The notes below the pieces were generated by a model. That model was given only the letters and a program-made list of their open reading frames with translations. It ran no database searches and was not told the DNA's origin. Below, piece by piece: positions 1-6,418 of a DNA stretch of 24,582 bases. The stretch is from Candidatus Falkowbacteria bacterium RIFOXYC2_FULL_48_21. GTDB taxonomy: Bacteria > Patescibacteriota > Patescibacteriia > UBA11705 > JABHMO01. The translations under genes were made by a program, and so were the position numbers. Where the stretch lies: assembly GCA_001778275.1 (NCBI GenBank), contig MFGM01000035.1:1-24582 (forward strand), read 5' to 3'. Each line of letters begins with the position of its first letter. The stretch's first letter is position 1.

Positions 1-4
1 AGTT

Positions 5-28
5 CGCGCCTCGCGCGGCTGTTTTTTT
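5..28 (+). terminator. Possible terminator tail at the window edge
   Basis: A short CGCG/CGCG stem with a CCTCG loop is followed a few bases later by a run of seven T. It may be the 3' part of a terminator whose upstream arm or gene lies outside the window. Weak evidence. Confidence 0.25.
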
Positions 29-53
29 GCTGACAAATGATTTTTAACATAAA

Positions 54-120
54 AGTATTGTTTTGTGACGCTTGAAGACTTGGCGAAACAAAAACGCTCC
101 CATACGCTGGAGCATGGGAG
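54..120. repeat. 67-bp hairpin repeat, copy 1
   Basis: This stretch matches 1664-1730 in direct orientation at 61 of 67 positions by eye. It contains a CTCCCAT/ATGGGAG stem (97-103 with 114-120). Read on the minus strand the stem is followed by CGTTTTTGTTT, which is terminator-like. The similarity stops abruptly after 120. The two copies bracket the 465-1496 gene with its promoter and terminator. Confidence 0.8.
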
Positions 121-241
121 TGTCGCTGTGTGGTGCCGGAAGTTATAATGCGATTAAGGCACTTCTATGAACTAGTGCATGGAAGCGTTTGTTATTTGAG
201 TTATTACTTGTCTAATTATACAGTAAAAGTGTTCATCTAAC

Positions 242-270
242 TTGACATTCAAAAAAAGATTTGCTATATT
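242..270 (+). promoter_or_regulatory. Sigma70-type promoter for the 465 gene
   Basis: TTGACA at 242-247 and TATATT at 265-270 are separated by 17 bp, close to the sigma70 consensus. Transcription would start near 277, leaving a leader of about 190 nt before the start codon at 465. Confidence 0.8.
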
Positions 271-333
271 TGCATGTCGTGTCAAGGTTTGAAACAAGCG
301 CCTCGGACGCTGGCAACGGTTTCCGGAGCGCTC

Positions 334-377
334 GTCTCAATCATGAGACAAGTCCCCGCCGCTCGCGAGCAGCGGGG
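334..377 (+). promoter_or_regulatory. Two adjacent leader hairpins upstream of the 465 gene
   Basis: GTCTCA (334-339) pairs with TGAGAC (344-349) around a 4-nt loop. Four bases later 354-377 is a 24-nt palindrome with one mismatched pair, CCCCGCCGCTCG against CGAGCAGCGGGG. Both lie in the long leader between the promoter and the ribosome binding site. The pairing is seen directly; a regulatory role is inferred. No known riboswitch consensus was recognised. Confidence 0.5.
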
Positions 378-464
378 GGTCCGCGTCGTCCGGCAGGCGA
401 CAGATTTGTTCCTTAAAGCCTCTAAAGGGAAAAGGGGAATGAATCACAAAACTGGAGGTGTGCC

Positions 465-1496
465 ATGGGCACAAAACAGCTGAGGAGTGCGTACAAGTTG
501 GGAAAAGGACAGTACGAAAAAGCGGCGCTGGAGTTCGATGGCGCGATCTTGAAACAGGGGGGCGATGCATATGACATTTATGAGCGCTTCCTTGACGAGA
601 CACCGGAAGGAAAAGAGTTCTTGCGCGCTTCGGCTCGGGGACTGGTTCTCGGCGAAAGCGTTGTCGCGTTCGAAAAAGCGATCGAGGCGGCGGGTGGTGA
701 TCCGCGCGTGGTGTTCGAAGGATTGCGCACGGATACGGAGTATACCGCCGGTCTCGCGCAGTACCTTGTCACTTTGGCGAAGCACAATGCCGGACCGGTT
801 GTTCCGGCGTCGGCAAAGAAGGTGATCACCGCCGCCGAAGCGCGGCAGATCATGGGCCGCAACATTTTTGACGCCGCAGACTGGGCGAGTTATTACAATG
901 TCCAGTTCACCAAGCGTCAGCTCCGTGAAGCCGCGAAGTTTCCGTGGGGCGAAGATGTTCTGAACGGGCCGTGCCCATACAACCAGGGCAAGCTGGTGAA
1001 AGAAACGCACTTTGCGTTTCTCGGAATCACGAAAATCAACGGTGTTCCATTTACGGTGGAGGAGTGGCTTAAGTTGCATCCGTCCATCGGGGATAATCAG
1101 CCGCGGTTCTGTTTCGCGGAAAATCCGTGGCATGCCGGCCAGCCACACACCGATGTGGCGACAATGGAGTTTCGGTGGTATCTCCTGCTCAAGGAGATCG
1201 TTCCCGGTTCGACGAGCAAGTTTCCCGACGAGCAGGTGGCAATGCTGGCATCGGCATATGAGGTGCCGAGCACCATCGCCGAAGTTTCCAAGGAAATACT
1301 CGTTTTCCGCAAGACAAATGTGCGGCCGAATCAGACATTGTGGAGCGCTTGTAAGGAGCGGACAGTGAAAACCGATCAGGTGGCTGCTGGCTTGGTGTCC
1401 TGTGTTGACCGCTTCAGGGCTCGCGGGCTCCGTGTCAGCCACTGGGATGGTGCTCGCGACGGCCGCGTTGGGGTTGGTGCGTCTCGGAAGTTCTGA
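465..1496 (+). CDS. Candidate DGR target protein with variable C-terminus
   Basis: 343-aa protein of no recognised enzymatic function. The ATG at 465 is preceded by GGAGGT at 454-459, a strong Shine-Dalgarno site. The N-terminal ~110 residues look helical. The middle (about 155-260) is rich in Trp, Pro and aromatic residues, and the protein ends in ...VGVGASRKF. From memory, not a search, CPR proteins with variable, Gly/Val/Arg/Asp-rich tails ending in SRKF occur beside DGR reverse transcriptases. The last 38 codons contain no Asn codon and only 8 A in 114 nt, while the codons just before are A-rich. That contrast is expected where template adenines have been randomised. No Avd, reverse transcriptase or template repeat was seen in the window, so a DGR would have to act from elsewhere. 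The gene is monocistronic, with its own promoter and terminator. The CDS is secure; the DGR role is inference. Confidence 0.85.
   Translation: MGTKQLRSAYKLGKGQYEKAALEFDGAILKQGGDAYDIYERFLDETPEGKEFLRASARGLVLGESVVAFEKAIEAAGGDPRVVFEGLRTDTEYTAGLAQYLVTLAKHNAGPVVPASAKKVITAAEARQIMGRNIFDAADWASYYNVQFTKRQLREAAKFPWGEDVLNGPCPYNQGKLVKETHFAFLGITKINGVPFTVEEWLKLHPSIGDNQPRFCFAENPWHAGQPHTDVATMEFRWYLLLKEIVPGSTSKFPDEQVAMLASAYEVPSTIAEVSKEILVFRKTNVRPNQTLWSACKERTVKTDQVAAGLVSCVDRFRARGLRVSHWDGARDGRVGVGASRKF
1380..1493 (+). other. Putative variable region (VR) of a DGR target
   Basis: Final 38 codons of the 465-1496 gene. Only 8 of 114 bases are A, and many codons end in C (GGC, TCC, GAC, CGC, TTC, CTC, AGC, CAC), as expected from AAC template codons randomised at A. 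The end of the reading frame and the pyrimidine-rich sequence after the stop would be the place for an initiation-of-mutagenic-homing site. No matching template repeat was seen in the window. Confidence 0.45.
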
Positions 1497-1535
1497 TCTT
1501 TGATTCCTTGCATTCTTGTTCCTTTTTGAACACTT

Positions 1536-1571
1536 GAGGCTTTGGCGATATCGCCAAAGCCTCGTTTTTTT
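1536..1571 (+). terminator. Rho-independent terminator of the 465 gene
   Basis: A perfect 28-nt palindrome (GAGGCTTTGGCGAT and its complement) at 1536-1563 is followed by G and seven T. It lies 40 bp after the stop codon. Confidence 0.9.
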
Positions 1572-1663
1572 ATAGAAATGCGCGGTATGTTCTGGTGGAT
1601 GAGAATGTGTTTGAGTTTGGAAATTATCGCTGTGGCTTGTACTGCTATGCTTCTCAGCGGAGA

Positions 1664-1730
1664 AGTGTTGTTTTGTGACGCTTGAATACTTGGCGAAACA
1701 AAAACGATCCCATGCGCCGGTGCATGGGAG
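1664..1730. repeat. 67-bp hairpin repeat, copy 2; likely minus-strand terminator
   Basis: Direct repeat of 54-120. The stem here is longer: TCCCATGC (1708-1715) with GCATGGGA (1722-1729). On the minus strand it is followed by TCGTTTTTGTTT, 20 bp past the methyltransferase stop, so it can serve as that gene's terminator. On the plus strand GCGCCGTTTTT follows, so it may work in both directions. Confidence 0.8.
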
Positions 1731-1749
1731 CGCCGTTTTTAGATCAAAA

Positions 1750-2301
1750 TTATTTTTTGTAGATAAAAAGCCGCTCTGAATTATTTTTTCCCGGATAAAT
1801 ATCAATCACCTTCACCGGCCGCCATGTCGGGAAAAAACTTTCATTGGCAATGACGATTGCGCCCGGTTTCAGCTCGGCCAAGAGTTTTTTTTCGAGCGGC
1901 GGCATGACGGAATACCAGAGATAGGTGTAAACTACGTCCGCGCGACTGACGTCAAGGGCGAAAATATTTTTGGTGATGAAGTTCACGTCCCGCTTCAGTA
2001 GCTTCGCGCGCAACTTGGCAAGTAGGATACGCAAACAGTCCTTGTCCGCGGCCGTTATGTTCAAGTTCGGGAAGCGCTCCTTCAGCGCGCAAGAAAAAAT
2101 GCCCGTGGCACAACCAAGGTCAATGAAGTTGGCGTTGGTTTTGCCGTTGGAAACGAGAAATTTTTCCACCAGCCCTTGCGCTTCTTTGCCGGTCGGTAGA
2201 TTGTGGCCGAGGAATACGAAGTTGAAGAAAAAAATAAAATAAATTATCAGTACGGCGAAGATGATGGCGGCGGCGATGATCGCGATAATTAATAAACTCA
2301 T
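1750..2301 (-). CDS. Membrane-anchored class I SAM-dependent methyltransferase
   Basis: 183-aa protein. Residues 2-32 form one long hydrophobic segment (a signal anchor), followed directly by a small Rossmann methyltransferase. SAM-binding motif I is visible as FIDLGCATG (about residues 59-67), with an acidic AADKD after the second strand and a motif-IV-like VVYTYLWYSVMPPLEKKL. The single N-terminal helix, the PLEKKL segment and the later FPTWRP resemble the FAM173/ATPSCKMT lysine methyltransferase family, which suggests a membrane-associated protein substrate. That substrate assignment is inference. No Shine-Dalgarno sequence precedes the ATG. The hairpin repeat at 1664-1730 lies just downstream as a likely terminator. 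The next minus-strand gene upstream is the ATP-grasp protein, but 398 bp of repeat-rich DNA lies between, so co-transcription is uncertain. Confidence 0.85.
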   Translation of the reverse strand: MSLLIIAIIAAAIIFAVLIIYFIFFFNFVFLGHNLPTGKEAQGLVEKFLVSNGKTNANFIDLGCATGIFSCALKERFPNLNITAADKDCLRILLAKLRAKLLKRDVNFITKNIFALDVSRADVVYTYLWYSVMPPLEKKLLAELKPGAIVIANESFFPTWRPVKVIDIYPGKNNSERLFIYKK

Positions 2302-2425
2302 AGGAATGTGTTAGAAATCAGTGCGTTATTTATGTTTGAATTCCTTTGGTTTTGTCAGCGCGGGAATTTTCGTGCCGCCGAATCGCGTTGCTTTTGCCAT
2401 CAACCGCGAAGCGACTTGTATGCCT

Positions 2426-2507
2426 TTCGCTCTCGCCCCACGCCCGGTGTTCCCCCTTGAAAATGGTTCGCTTTCGCCCCGCGCCCAGTGTTCCCCCTTG
2501 AAAAGGG
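2426..2507. repeat. Tandem 41-bp repeat, two copies
   Basis: 2426-2466 and 2467-2507 are 41-bp units identical at 37 positions. Each contains a TTCCCCCTTGAAAA block, and the second runs into AAGGGGG, forming a CCCCCTT/AAGGGGG hairpin. This lies in the 2302-2699 gap, where no convincing gene is seen. Confidence 0.75.
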
Positions 2508-2648
2508 GGCTAGGGGGTTCCGTGGCTCGCTCGTACGCCCTCCCTCGCGCATCGATAGTCGTGGCGCGGAAACAAGCGCGGACGTGTGGTGGTGATGTTC
2601 GTGGGGCGTGCCGCATGCCTTTGCTTTGAAATATTTGTGACTGCGTAT

Positions 2649-2684
2649 CCGGCTCCGAAGGAGCCCCTTCGGGGCTAAAGCCGG
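2649..2684. repeat. Palindromic hairpin cluster (REP-like)
   Basis: Nested inverted repeats: outer CCGGCT (2649-2654) with AGCCGG (2679-2684), inner AGCCCC (2662-2667) with GGGGCT (2671-2676), and an alternative GGCTC/GAGCC at 2651-2665. It lies just downstream of the minus-strand ATP-grasp stop. There is no T-run, so it is more likely a repetitive palindrome than an intrinsic terminator. Confidence 0.6.
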
Positions 2685-2699
2685 GTGAAATTTATTAGC

Positions 2700-3875
2700 T
2701 CAATAGTACTTTTTAAACATTTTAAATATCTCCCCCGCCACATCCTGAGGCTGACCGTAAATGGGATAATGATGCATCTCAATGCACGGCACGGTGTTGA
2801 CTTCGAGCACGGCGCAGGGTTGTTCACGCCAAGACTTGGAAATGTCTTTGATCATGAAATCAAGGCCGATCACTTTTAATCCGAAATGTTTGGCGATATC
2901 AAAAAAAAGTTTTTGATTGTCAGGATGCATTTCGTTCGTTACCTCGGCAATGTCGCCGCCATGGCGCATAAAGGGATCTTTTTGCAGAAAAATGGTTTGA
3001 CCGGCCGGCGGGACGCTGGCCGTTGTTAACGCTTGACCGCGCAAGAAAGACTCATCCGCCGCCAGCGCGTGATAAAATTTGTTGTCGCGCCGCGGGTCGG
3101 TGTTTTTTTGTTCCATGAGCTTGGCAATCGAGTATTCCCCATTGCCAACGACGTGCGCCGGCAGCTGCTTGGCGCAGGCGACAAAGTCGCCGTCAATCAC
3201 CGTGGCGCGGTGAACAAAGCGGTCGGCAAGATATTTTTCAACGATAAAGTATGGTGAAAATTCGTTGGCATGGTCTATTGCCATGGCGAGTTCGAGTTCG
3301 TTGTCAATGTCCGTTGTGACATGACGCGCCACCGAGCCGGCACGCGGCTTAACTACGACGGGGAAGCCTATTTGTTCGGCAAAGCGCAGCGCTTTTTTCT
3401 TTTGCCAGAACCAAAAAGCGCGACTCGGCAAAACGGGAAAGCCGCCGACGCGCAGGATTTGCGTGCAAATTTTCTTGTCATCAATGTCCGTGGCCAGCCG
3501 TTCGTTCGCGAACTCGGCAATGGGCAGAGTGTCGAAGTGGCGAGTTTGGCCGTTCGCCGTAATGCGGAAATGGTCGGTATAACCAAAGCGCGTTTTAAGA
3601 ATTTCCACCTTGGCGCCGTTTCGTTTCGCTTCGTCAATGAAAAGTCTGGCGCGCGATTCGATTTTGATTTCCTCCGTCAAAGTTTCAAAGCGCGCCAGTC
3701 CGAGGGTGGTGAAAATTATTGGCAAGACGTTTGAGAAGTGGCGGTCAAGTCGTTTGGAGAGAAGCGTTAAAAATCTGGGGAAAAACAACGACACCGAAGC
3801 CTCGACCCAATTTTGCCAATGGGTGATTTTCGGGCGATGGCAGGCGGGGCAAAAGTTGTTTTTGTTTCTTGACAT
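2700..3875 (-). CDS. ATP-grasp ligase, cyanophycin synthetase-like, no Mur ligase domain
   Basis: 391-aa protein. The C-terminal half is an ATP-grasp fold: VVVKPRAGS near residue 176 (ATP-binding Lys), FIVEKYL at about 210, a VVGNGEYSIAKL...DPRR segment (242-263) very like the corresponding part of CphA and GshAB, GLDFM (337-341) and the metal-binding LEVN (357-360). Such enzymes join a carboxylate to an amine through an acyl-phosphate. CphA also has a Mur-ligase-like domain, which is absent here, so cyanophycin synthesis is not implied and the substrate is unknown. The N-terminus carries one CPAC pair (9-12) followed by His 13 and His 19, possibly half of a metal site. No Shine-Dalgarno sequence is visible. 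A TAAGAT -10-like element (plus 3882-3887) sits so close to the ATG that the mRNA could be nearly leaderless. Confidence 0.85.
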   Translation of the reverse strand: MSRNKNNFCPACHRPKITHWQNWVEASVSLFFPRFLTLLSKRLDRHFSNVLPIIFTTLGLARFETLTEEIKIESRARLFIDEAKRNGAKVEILKTRFGYTDHFRITANGQTRHFDTLPIAEFANERLATDIDDKKICTQILRVGGFPVLPSRAFWFWQKKKALRFAEQIGFPVVVKPRAGSVARHVTTDIDNELELAMAIDHANEFSPYFIVEKYLADRFVHRATVIDGDFVACAKQLPAHVVGNGEYSIAKLMEQKNTDPRRDNKFYHALAADESFLRGQALTTASVPPAGQTIFLQKDPFMRHGGDIAEVTNEMHPDNQKLFFDIAKHFGLKVIGLDFMIKDISKSWREQPCAVLEVNTVPCIEMHHYPIYGQPQDVAGEIFKMFKKYY

Positions 3876-3940
3876 GTATGTATCTTAACAGAAAAATAAC
3901 CGTTGTGGAATACGGGCTGGGTGGTGGGCTTTATCCGTGC

Positions 3941-3946
3941 TATAAT
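3941..3946 (+). promoter_or_regulatory. Extended -10 promoter for the 3973 gene
   Basis: TATAAT preceded by TGC (extended -10, TGnTATAAT) with no clear -35. Transcription would start near 3953, giving a leader of about 20 nt without a Shine-Dalgarno site. The 3876-3972 gap is divergent and also serves the minus-strand ATP-grasp gene. Confidence 0.7.
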
Positions 3947-3972
3947 AGAGACATTAAAACTAATATAAAAGT

Positions 3973-5382
3973 ATGAAGCGTGATGAAAACAAGTTTGTTA
4001 AACATGGTAAGCGGTGCGTGCACTCATCGATTTTTTTACCGATCATCGCGTTGACCATTTTTAGTTTTGTGGATTTGCCGCTTTTTTCCATGGCGCAGGA
4101 GATTAAAATGAGCACGCCGATTATCCGAACGTACAAAGTGGCACAAGCCACGTCAACCGCCCCGGCAACTGAAAAGGCAAATGTTGTTATTAATTCGACC
4201 GAATCTGTCCCTGCGGGCCAGTCAACAATCATAACGCCGGCCACCGATGCATCCGTGCCAATGGCCGCAACAGTCATTGTTACCGAACCGTCAAAAATAA
4301 CCGACGCCACCACGCCAACGGTTGTCAATCCGCCGGTCAGCGGTGGAGCGATTGTTGCCCCTTATCCGGTTACGAAGACCTCTGGAGAACCGATGCCGGT
4401 ACCTGTTCCGACACCGACCACGTCCGGTGGAGAAGCGATGAATACTCCTGTGCCGCCTGCCGCATTCAGCGGAGGAGAAGAAAATAAAAAGCAACCGAAC
4501 AAAGAAGATAAACAGTTCGATAAAGGCGAACAATTTATTTCCGAAGACGATGACGGGATGGAAATGGAATTCGTGGATCCAAAGCAAGTGAAAAATGCGT
4601 TGAAGGAGTTGAAAAATATTCAGAGCGAGTTGAAAAGATTTTTGAAACAAGTGAAAAAATTGCCCAACAGCGCGGACGATGCGGCCACGATTAACGATCT
4701 TTTGACGCAAGCGACCGGATTCTACAAAAATATCAGCGCGCCGACGGAGGATATGAGTTTGCGCGAAGCGATGCAGGAATTTTGGGACGCGCGACTGTGG
4801 GATGAGGTGAATGTGATTCGGGCGAAGGTGGAGTTGCCGAAAGAATTAATTAATATCGCCAAGGATTTGAAAAAAGCAAAAAAGTTGATTACCCAGAAAC
4901 CATTTATTAATTTGGGGCTGGATATCAGCGTAATCAGCGGCGCTTTGGGCGAGGCGGAGGCGGCGTACAATGAGGCCAAGACGAATTATGATCAAGGCAA
5001 CATGGAAGACGCGCAAATGGCCATGGAGCCGATTCACAGCGGCCTGCATCCGGGTGAAATTATGGGCGTGCTTTATCAGATGAAGGAGATTAAATATCGA
5101 TTGAAAGGATTGAAAAATAAAGAGGTTAAAGGGATTGTTGATGAATTGTTAGTGGACGTCATCGACAGCGCCAACGTCGGCGATTTCCGCGAAGCCAATC
5201 AGGCGATGAACGACATCAAGTCGGAGTTGATGAAGATAATGCAGAAATATATGAAATCGACCTCGAAGCTGGATGCTGCAAACAAGGCTAAGTTTGACAA
5301 GCTGGAACAGATAATTTCAGATAAATTGGGAGCGGAGAAACAGGGGCAAAAATCGGATCAGGGGGGAGAGTTAGAAGAGTAA
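3973..5382 (+). CDS. Secreted Pro/Thr-rich protein with helical coiled-coil domain
   Basis: 469-aa protein of unknown function. The N-terminus has basic residues, then a hydrophobic stretch (about residues 19-41) ending in FSMAQ, a plausible Sec signal peptide. Residues ~50-175 are a low-complexity Pro/Thr/Val/Ser linker with recurring SGG and SGE blocks. An acidic patch with EDDDGMEME follows at about 190-200. From about residue 205 to the end the protein is charged and helical with heptad-like spacing, for example LKELKNIQSELKRFLKQVKK. This layout suggests an envelope-attached or secreted protein whose helical domain is held away from the membrane by the linker. No catalytic motif was seen. 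It has its own extended -10 promoter and is followed by a terminator at 5462-5489. Function is not known. Confidence 0.85.
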   Translation: MKRDENKFVKHGKRCVHSSIFLPIIALTIFSFVDLPLFSMAQEIKMSTPIIRTYKVAQATSTAPATEKANVVINSTESVPAGQSTIITPATDASVPMAATVIVTEPSKITDATTPTVVNPPVSGGAIVAPYPVTKTSGEPMPVPVPTPTTSGGEAMNTPVPPAAFSGGEENKKQPNKEDKQFDKGEQFISEDDDGMEMEFVDPKQVKNALKELKNIQSELKRFLKQVKKLPNSADDAATINDLLTQATGFYKNISAPTEDMSLREAMQEFWDARLWDEVNVIRAKVELPKELINIAKDLKKAKKLITQKPFINLGLDISVISGALGEAEAAYNEAKTNYDQGNMEDAQMAMEPIHSGLHPGEIMGVLYQMKEIKYRLKGLKNKEVKGIVDELLVDVIDSANVGDFREANQAMNDIKSELMKIMQKYMKSTSKLDAANKAKFDKLEQIISDKLGAEKQGQKSDQGGELEE

Positions 5383-5404
5383 AAGTTGTCCGACGCAGGA
5401 CGTG

Positions 5405-5432
5405 CGCCAAAGGACGCACTAGTCCTCTGGCG
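5405..5432. repeat. Palindromic repeat, family A copy 1
   Basis: CGCCAAAGGAC (5405-5415), a 6-nt spacer, and GTCCTCTGGCG (5422-5432) form an imperfect hairpin with one A/C mismatch. The same two arms, including the mismatch and the 6-nt spacer length, recur at 22921-22948 inside a tRNA remnant. This points to a dispersed repeat family rather than a terminator. Confidence 0.75.
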
Positions 5433-5461
5433 AGAAAGAAATTTAATCGAGAATAACAAAC

Positions 5462-5489
5462 AAAAGAGCGACGGGAAAGTCGCTCTTTT
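5462..5489. terminator. Intrinsic terminator after the 3973 gene
   Basis: AAAAGAGCGAC and GTCGCTCTTTT form an 11-bp stem around GGGAAA, with A-tract and T-tract flanks. It lies 80 bp after the stop and could act in both directions. Confidence 0.85.
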
Positions 5490-5504
5490 GCGTTGCTTAA
5501 CGCC

Positions 5505-5533
5505 TTGACTTTCGTTCGCTGTCGCGCTAAGCT
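5505..5533 (+). promoter_or_regulatory. Weak promoter candidate for the 5568 gene
   Basis: TTGACT at 5505-5510 and TAAGCT at 5528-5533 are 17 bp apart. The -35 is good and the -10 matches only three of six positions. Confidence 0.35.
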
Positions 5534-5567
5534 ACGCCAAGCGATTGTTCTTTGATTGGAGGTGACA

Positions 5568-6362
5568 ATGGAAACGGATTATGGTTGGAAACAGGTGGGG
5601 AAGATGCCCGTAATTTTCGTTGTGCCGCATGGCGGCGATCCGGTGGAGGGAATGATCGCGCGCGCGGCGGAGAGGCTTCGGCCACTTGATGTTTCCTTGG
5701 TGGTGAACACGCGGATGCGTCGTCGGGTGGTGAATTTCAACGATTACGTGCAATTGCGGCGGTCGAATGATGAGAAAGCCATGGCTTTTTGGCGAGATGT
5801 GAAAGCGGCTGTGGAAAAAGTGTTGTTAATGCCGCGATGCGGGGCGTTCGTTTATTTCATTCACAACGCCGAAGCAACGTTGAAGCGCGGCAGTAAGATT
5901 TTTCCGCGACGTAAGACGCCGGACGGCGATCTTGTTTACAGTGAATTGACGCAGCGGGATCCGCGGCCTTACGATGTGGACATCGGTTGCGGACAAACCG
6001 GACTTTTGTCGGTGAACGGATCTGCGATCGAAGCGTTGACAATGCCAGAGTTGGAAGCGGCGTTTTGCCGCCACTTGGTTCCGGCCGAAACGATCTATCC
6101 GCGCCGTGGGAGCGGTGCGGTCGTGACGTTTTCGCCGGACAAGCTCTTAGCGCTGGTTTGTTTGATTAAGTCGTTGCAACCCGCTTGGCTGGTGGAAGTG
6201 GGCCGCGAGTTCGCGGCGCAGAAGTTGAACAATTTGAGCCAGTCGGTTTTTCGCCGGTTTCGCGATACCGGTCGCGTGGCCACCGTGCAGATTGAGTTCC
6301 TCGACACGTTGCCGGAAAAGGCGGTGGCGGAGATGTTGGTCGAGCTTTCCCTGTTCCGTTAG
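5568..6362 (+). CDS. Conserved-looking 264-aa protein of unknown function
   Basis: An in-frame TTG at 5556 is possible, but it lies directly before GGAGGTG (5559-5565), a strong Shine-Dalgarno site placed for the ATG at 5568, so 5568 is chosen. The protein is mixed alpha/beta with a strand-like MPVIFVVPHGGDP near the N-terminus, VSLVVNTRMRRRVVNFNDY at about 45-60, FVYFIHNAEA near residue 100 and DVDIGCGQTGLLSVNGSAIE around 140-158. The PHGG followed by an Arg/Asp-rich segment and a later His/Asn segment faintly recalls N-formylglutamate amidohydrolases, where an early PHxG and later His and Glu bind metal. The similarity is weak and unverified. There is no signal peptide or membrane segment. 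The gene stands alone, with a terminator 13 bp after the stop. Confidence 0.8.
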   Translation: METDYGWKQVGKMPVIFVVPHGGDPVEGMIARAAERLRPLDVSLVVNTRMRRRVVNFNDYVQLRRSNDEKAMAFWRDVKAAVEKVLLMPRCGAFVYFIHNAEATLKRGSKIFPRRKTPDGDLVYSELTQRDPRPYDVDIGCGQTGLLSVNGSAIEALTMPELEAAFCRHLVPAETIYPRRGSGAVVTFSPDKLLALVCLIKSLQPAWLVEVGREFAAQKLNNLSQSVFRRFRDTGRVATVQIEFLDTLPEKAVAEMLVELSLFR

Positions 6363-6374
6363 TTTACAATTAAG

Positions 6375-6395
6375 CGGCTCCTTGAGCCGTTTTTT
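6375..6395 (+). terminator. Intrinsic terminator after the 5568 gene
   Basis: CGGCTC (6375-6380), loop CTT, GAGCCG (6384-6389), then six T and ATTTTG. It is directional for the plus strand. Confidence 0.85.
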
Positions 6396-6418
6396 ATTTT
6401 GTTCAAAATACGTTTCGG

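Noticed and set aside
444..1805. 453-aa minus-strand open frame opposite the 465-1496 gene
   Set aside because: It overlaps a gene with promoter, strong Shine-Dalgarno and terminator on the plus strand, runs through a terminator and a repeat, and its His/Arg/Cys-rich product looks like an antisense shadow.
2321..2629. 102-aa plus-strand and 96-aa minus-strand open frames
   Set aside because: They lie in tandem repeats and palindromes; the products are low-complexity and no ribosome binding site supports them.
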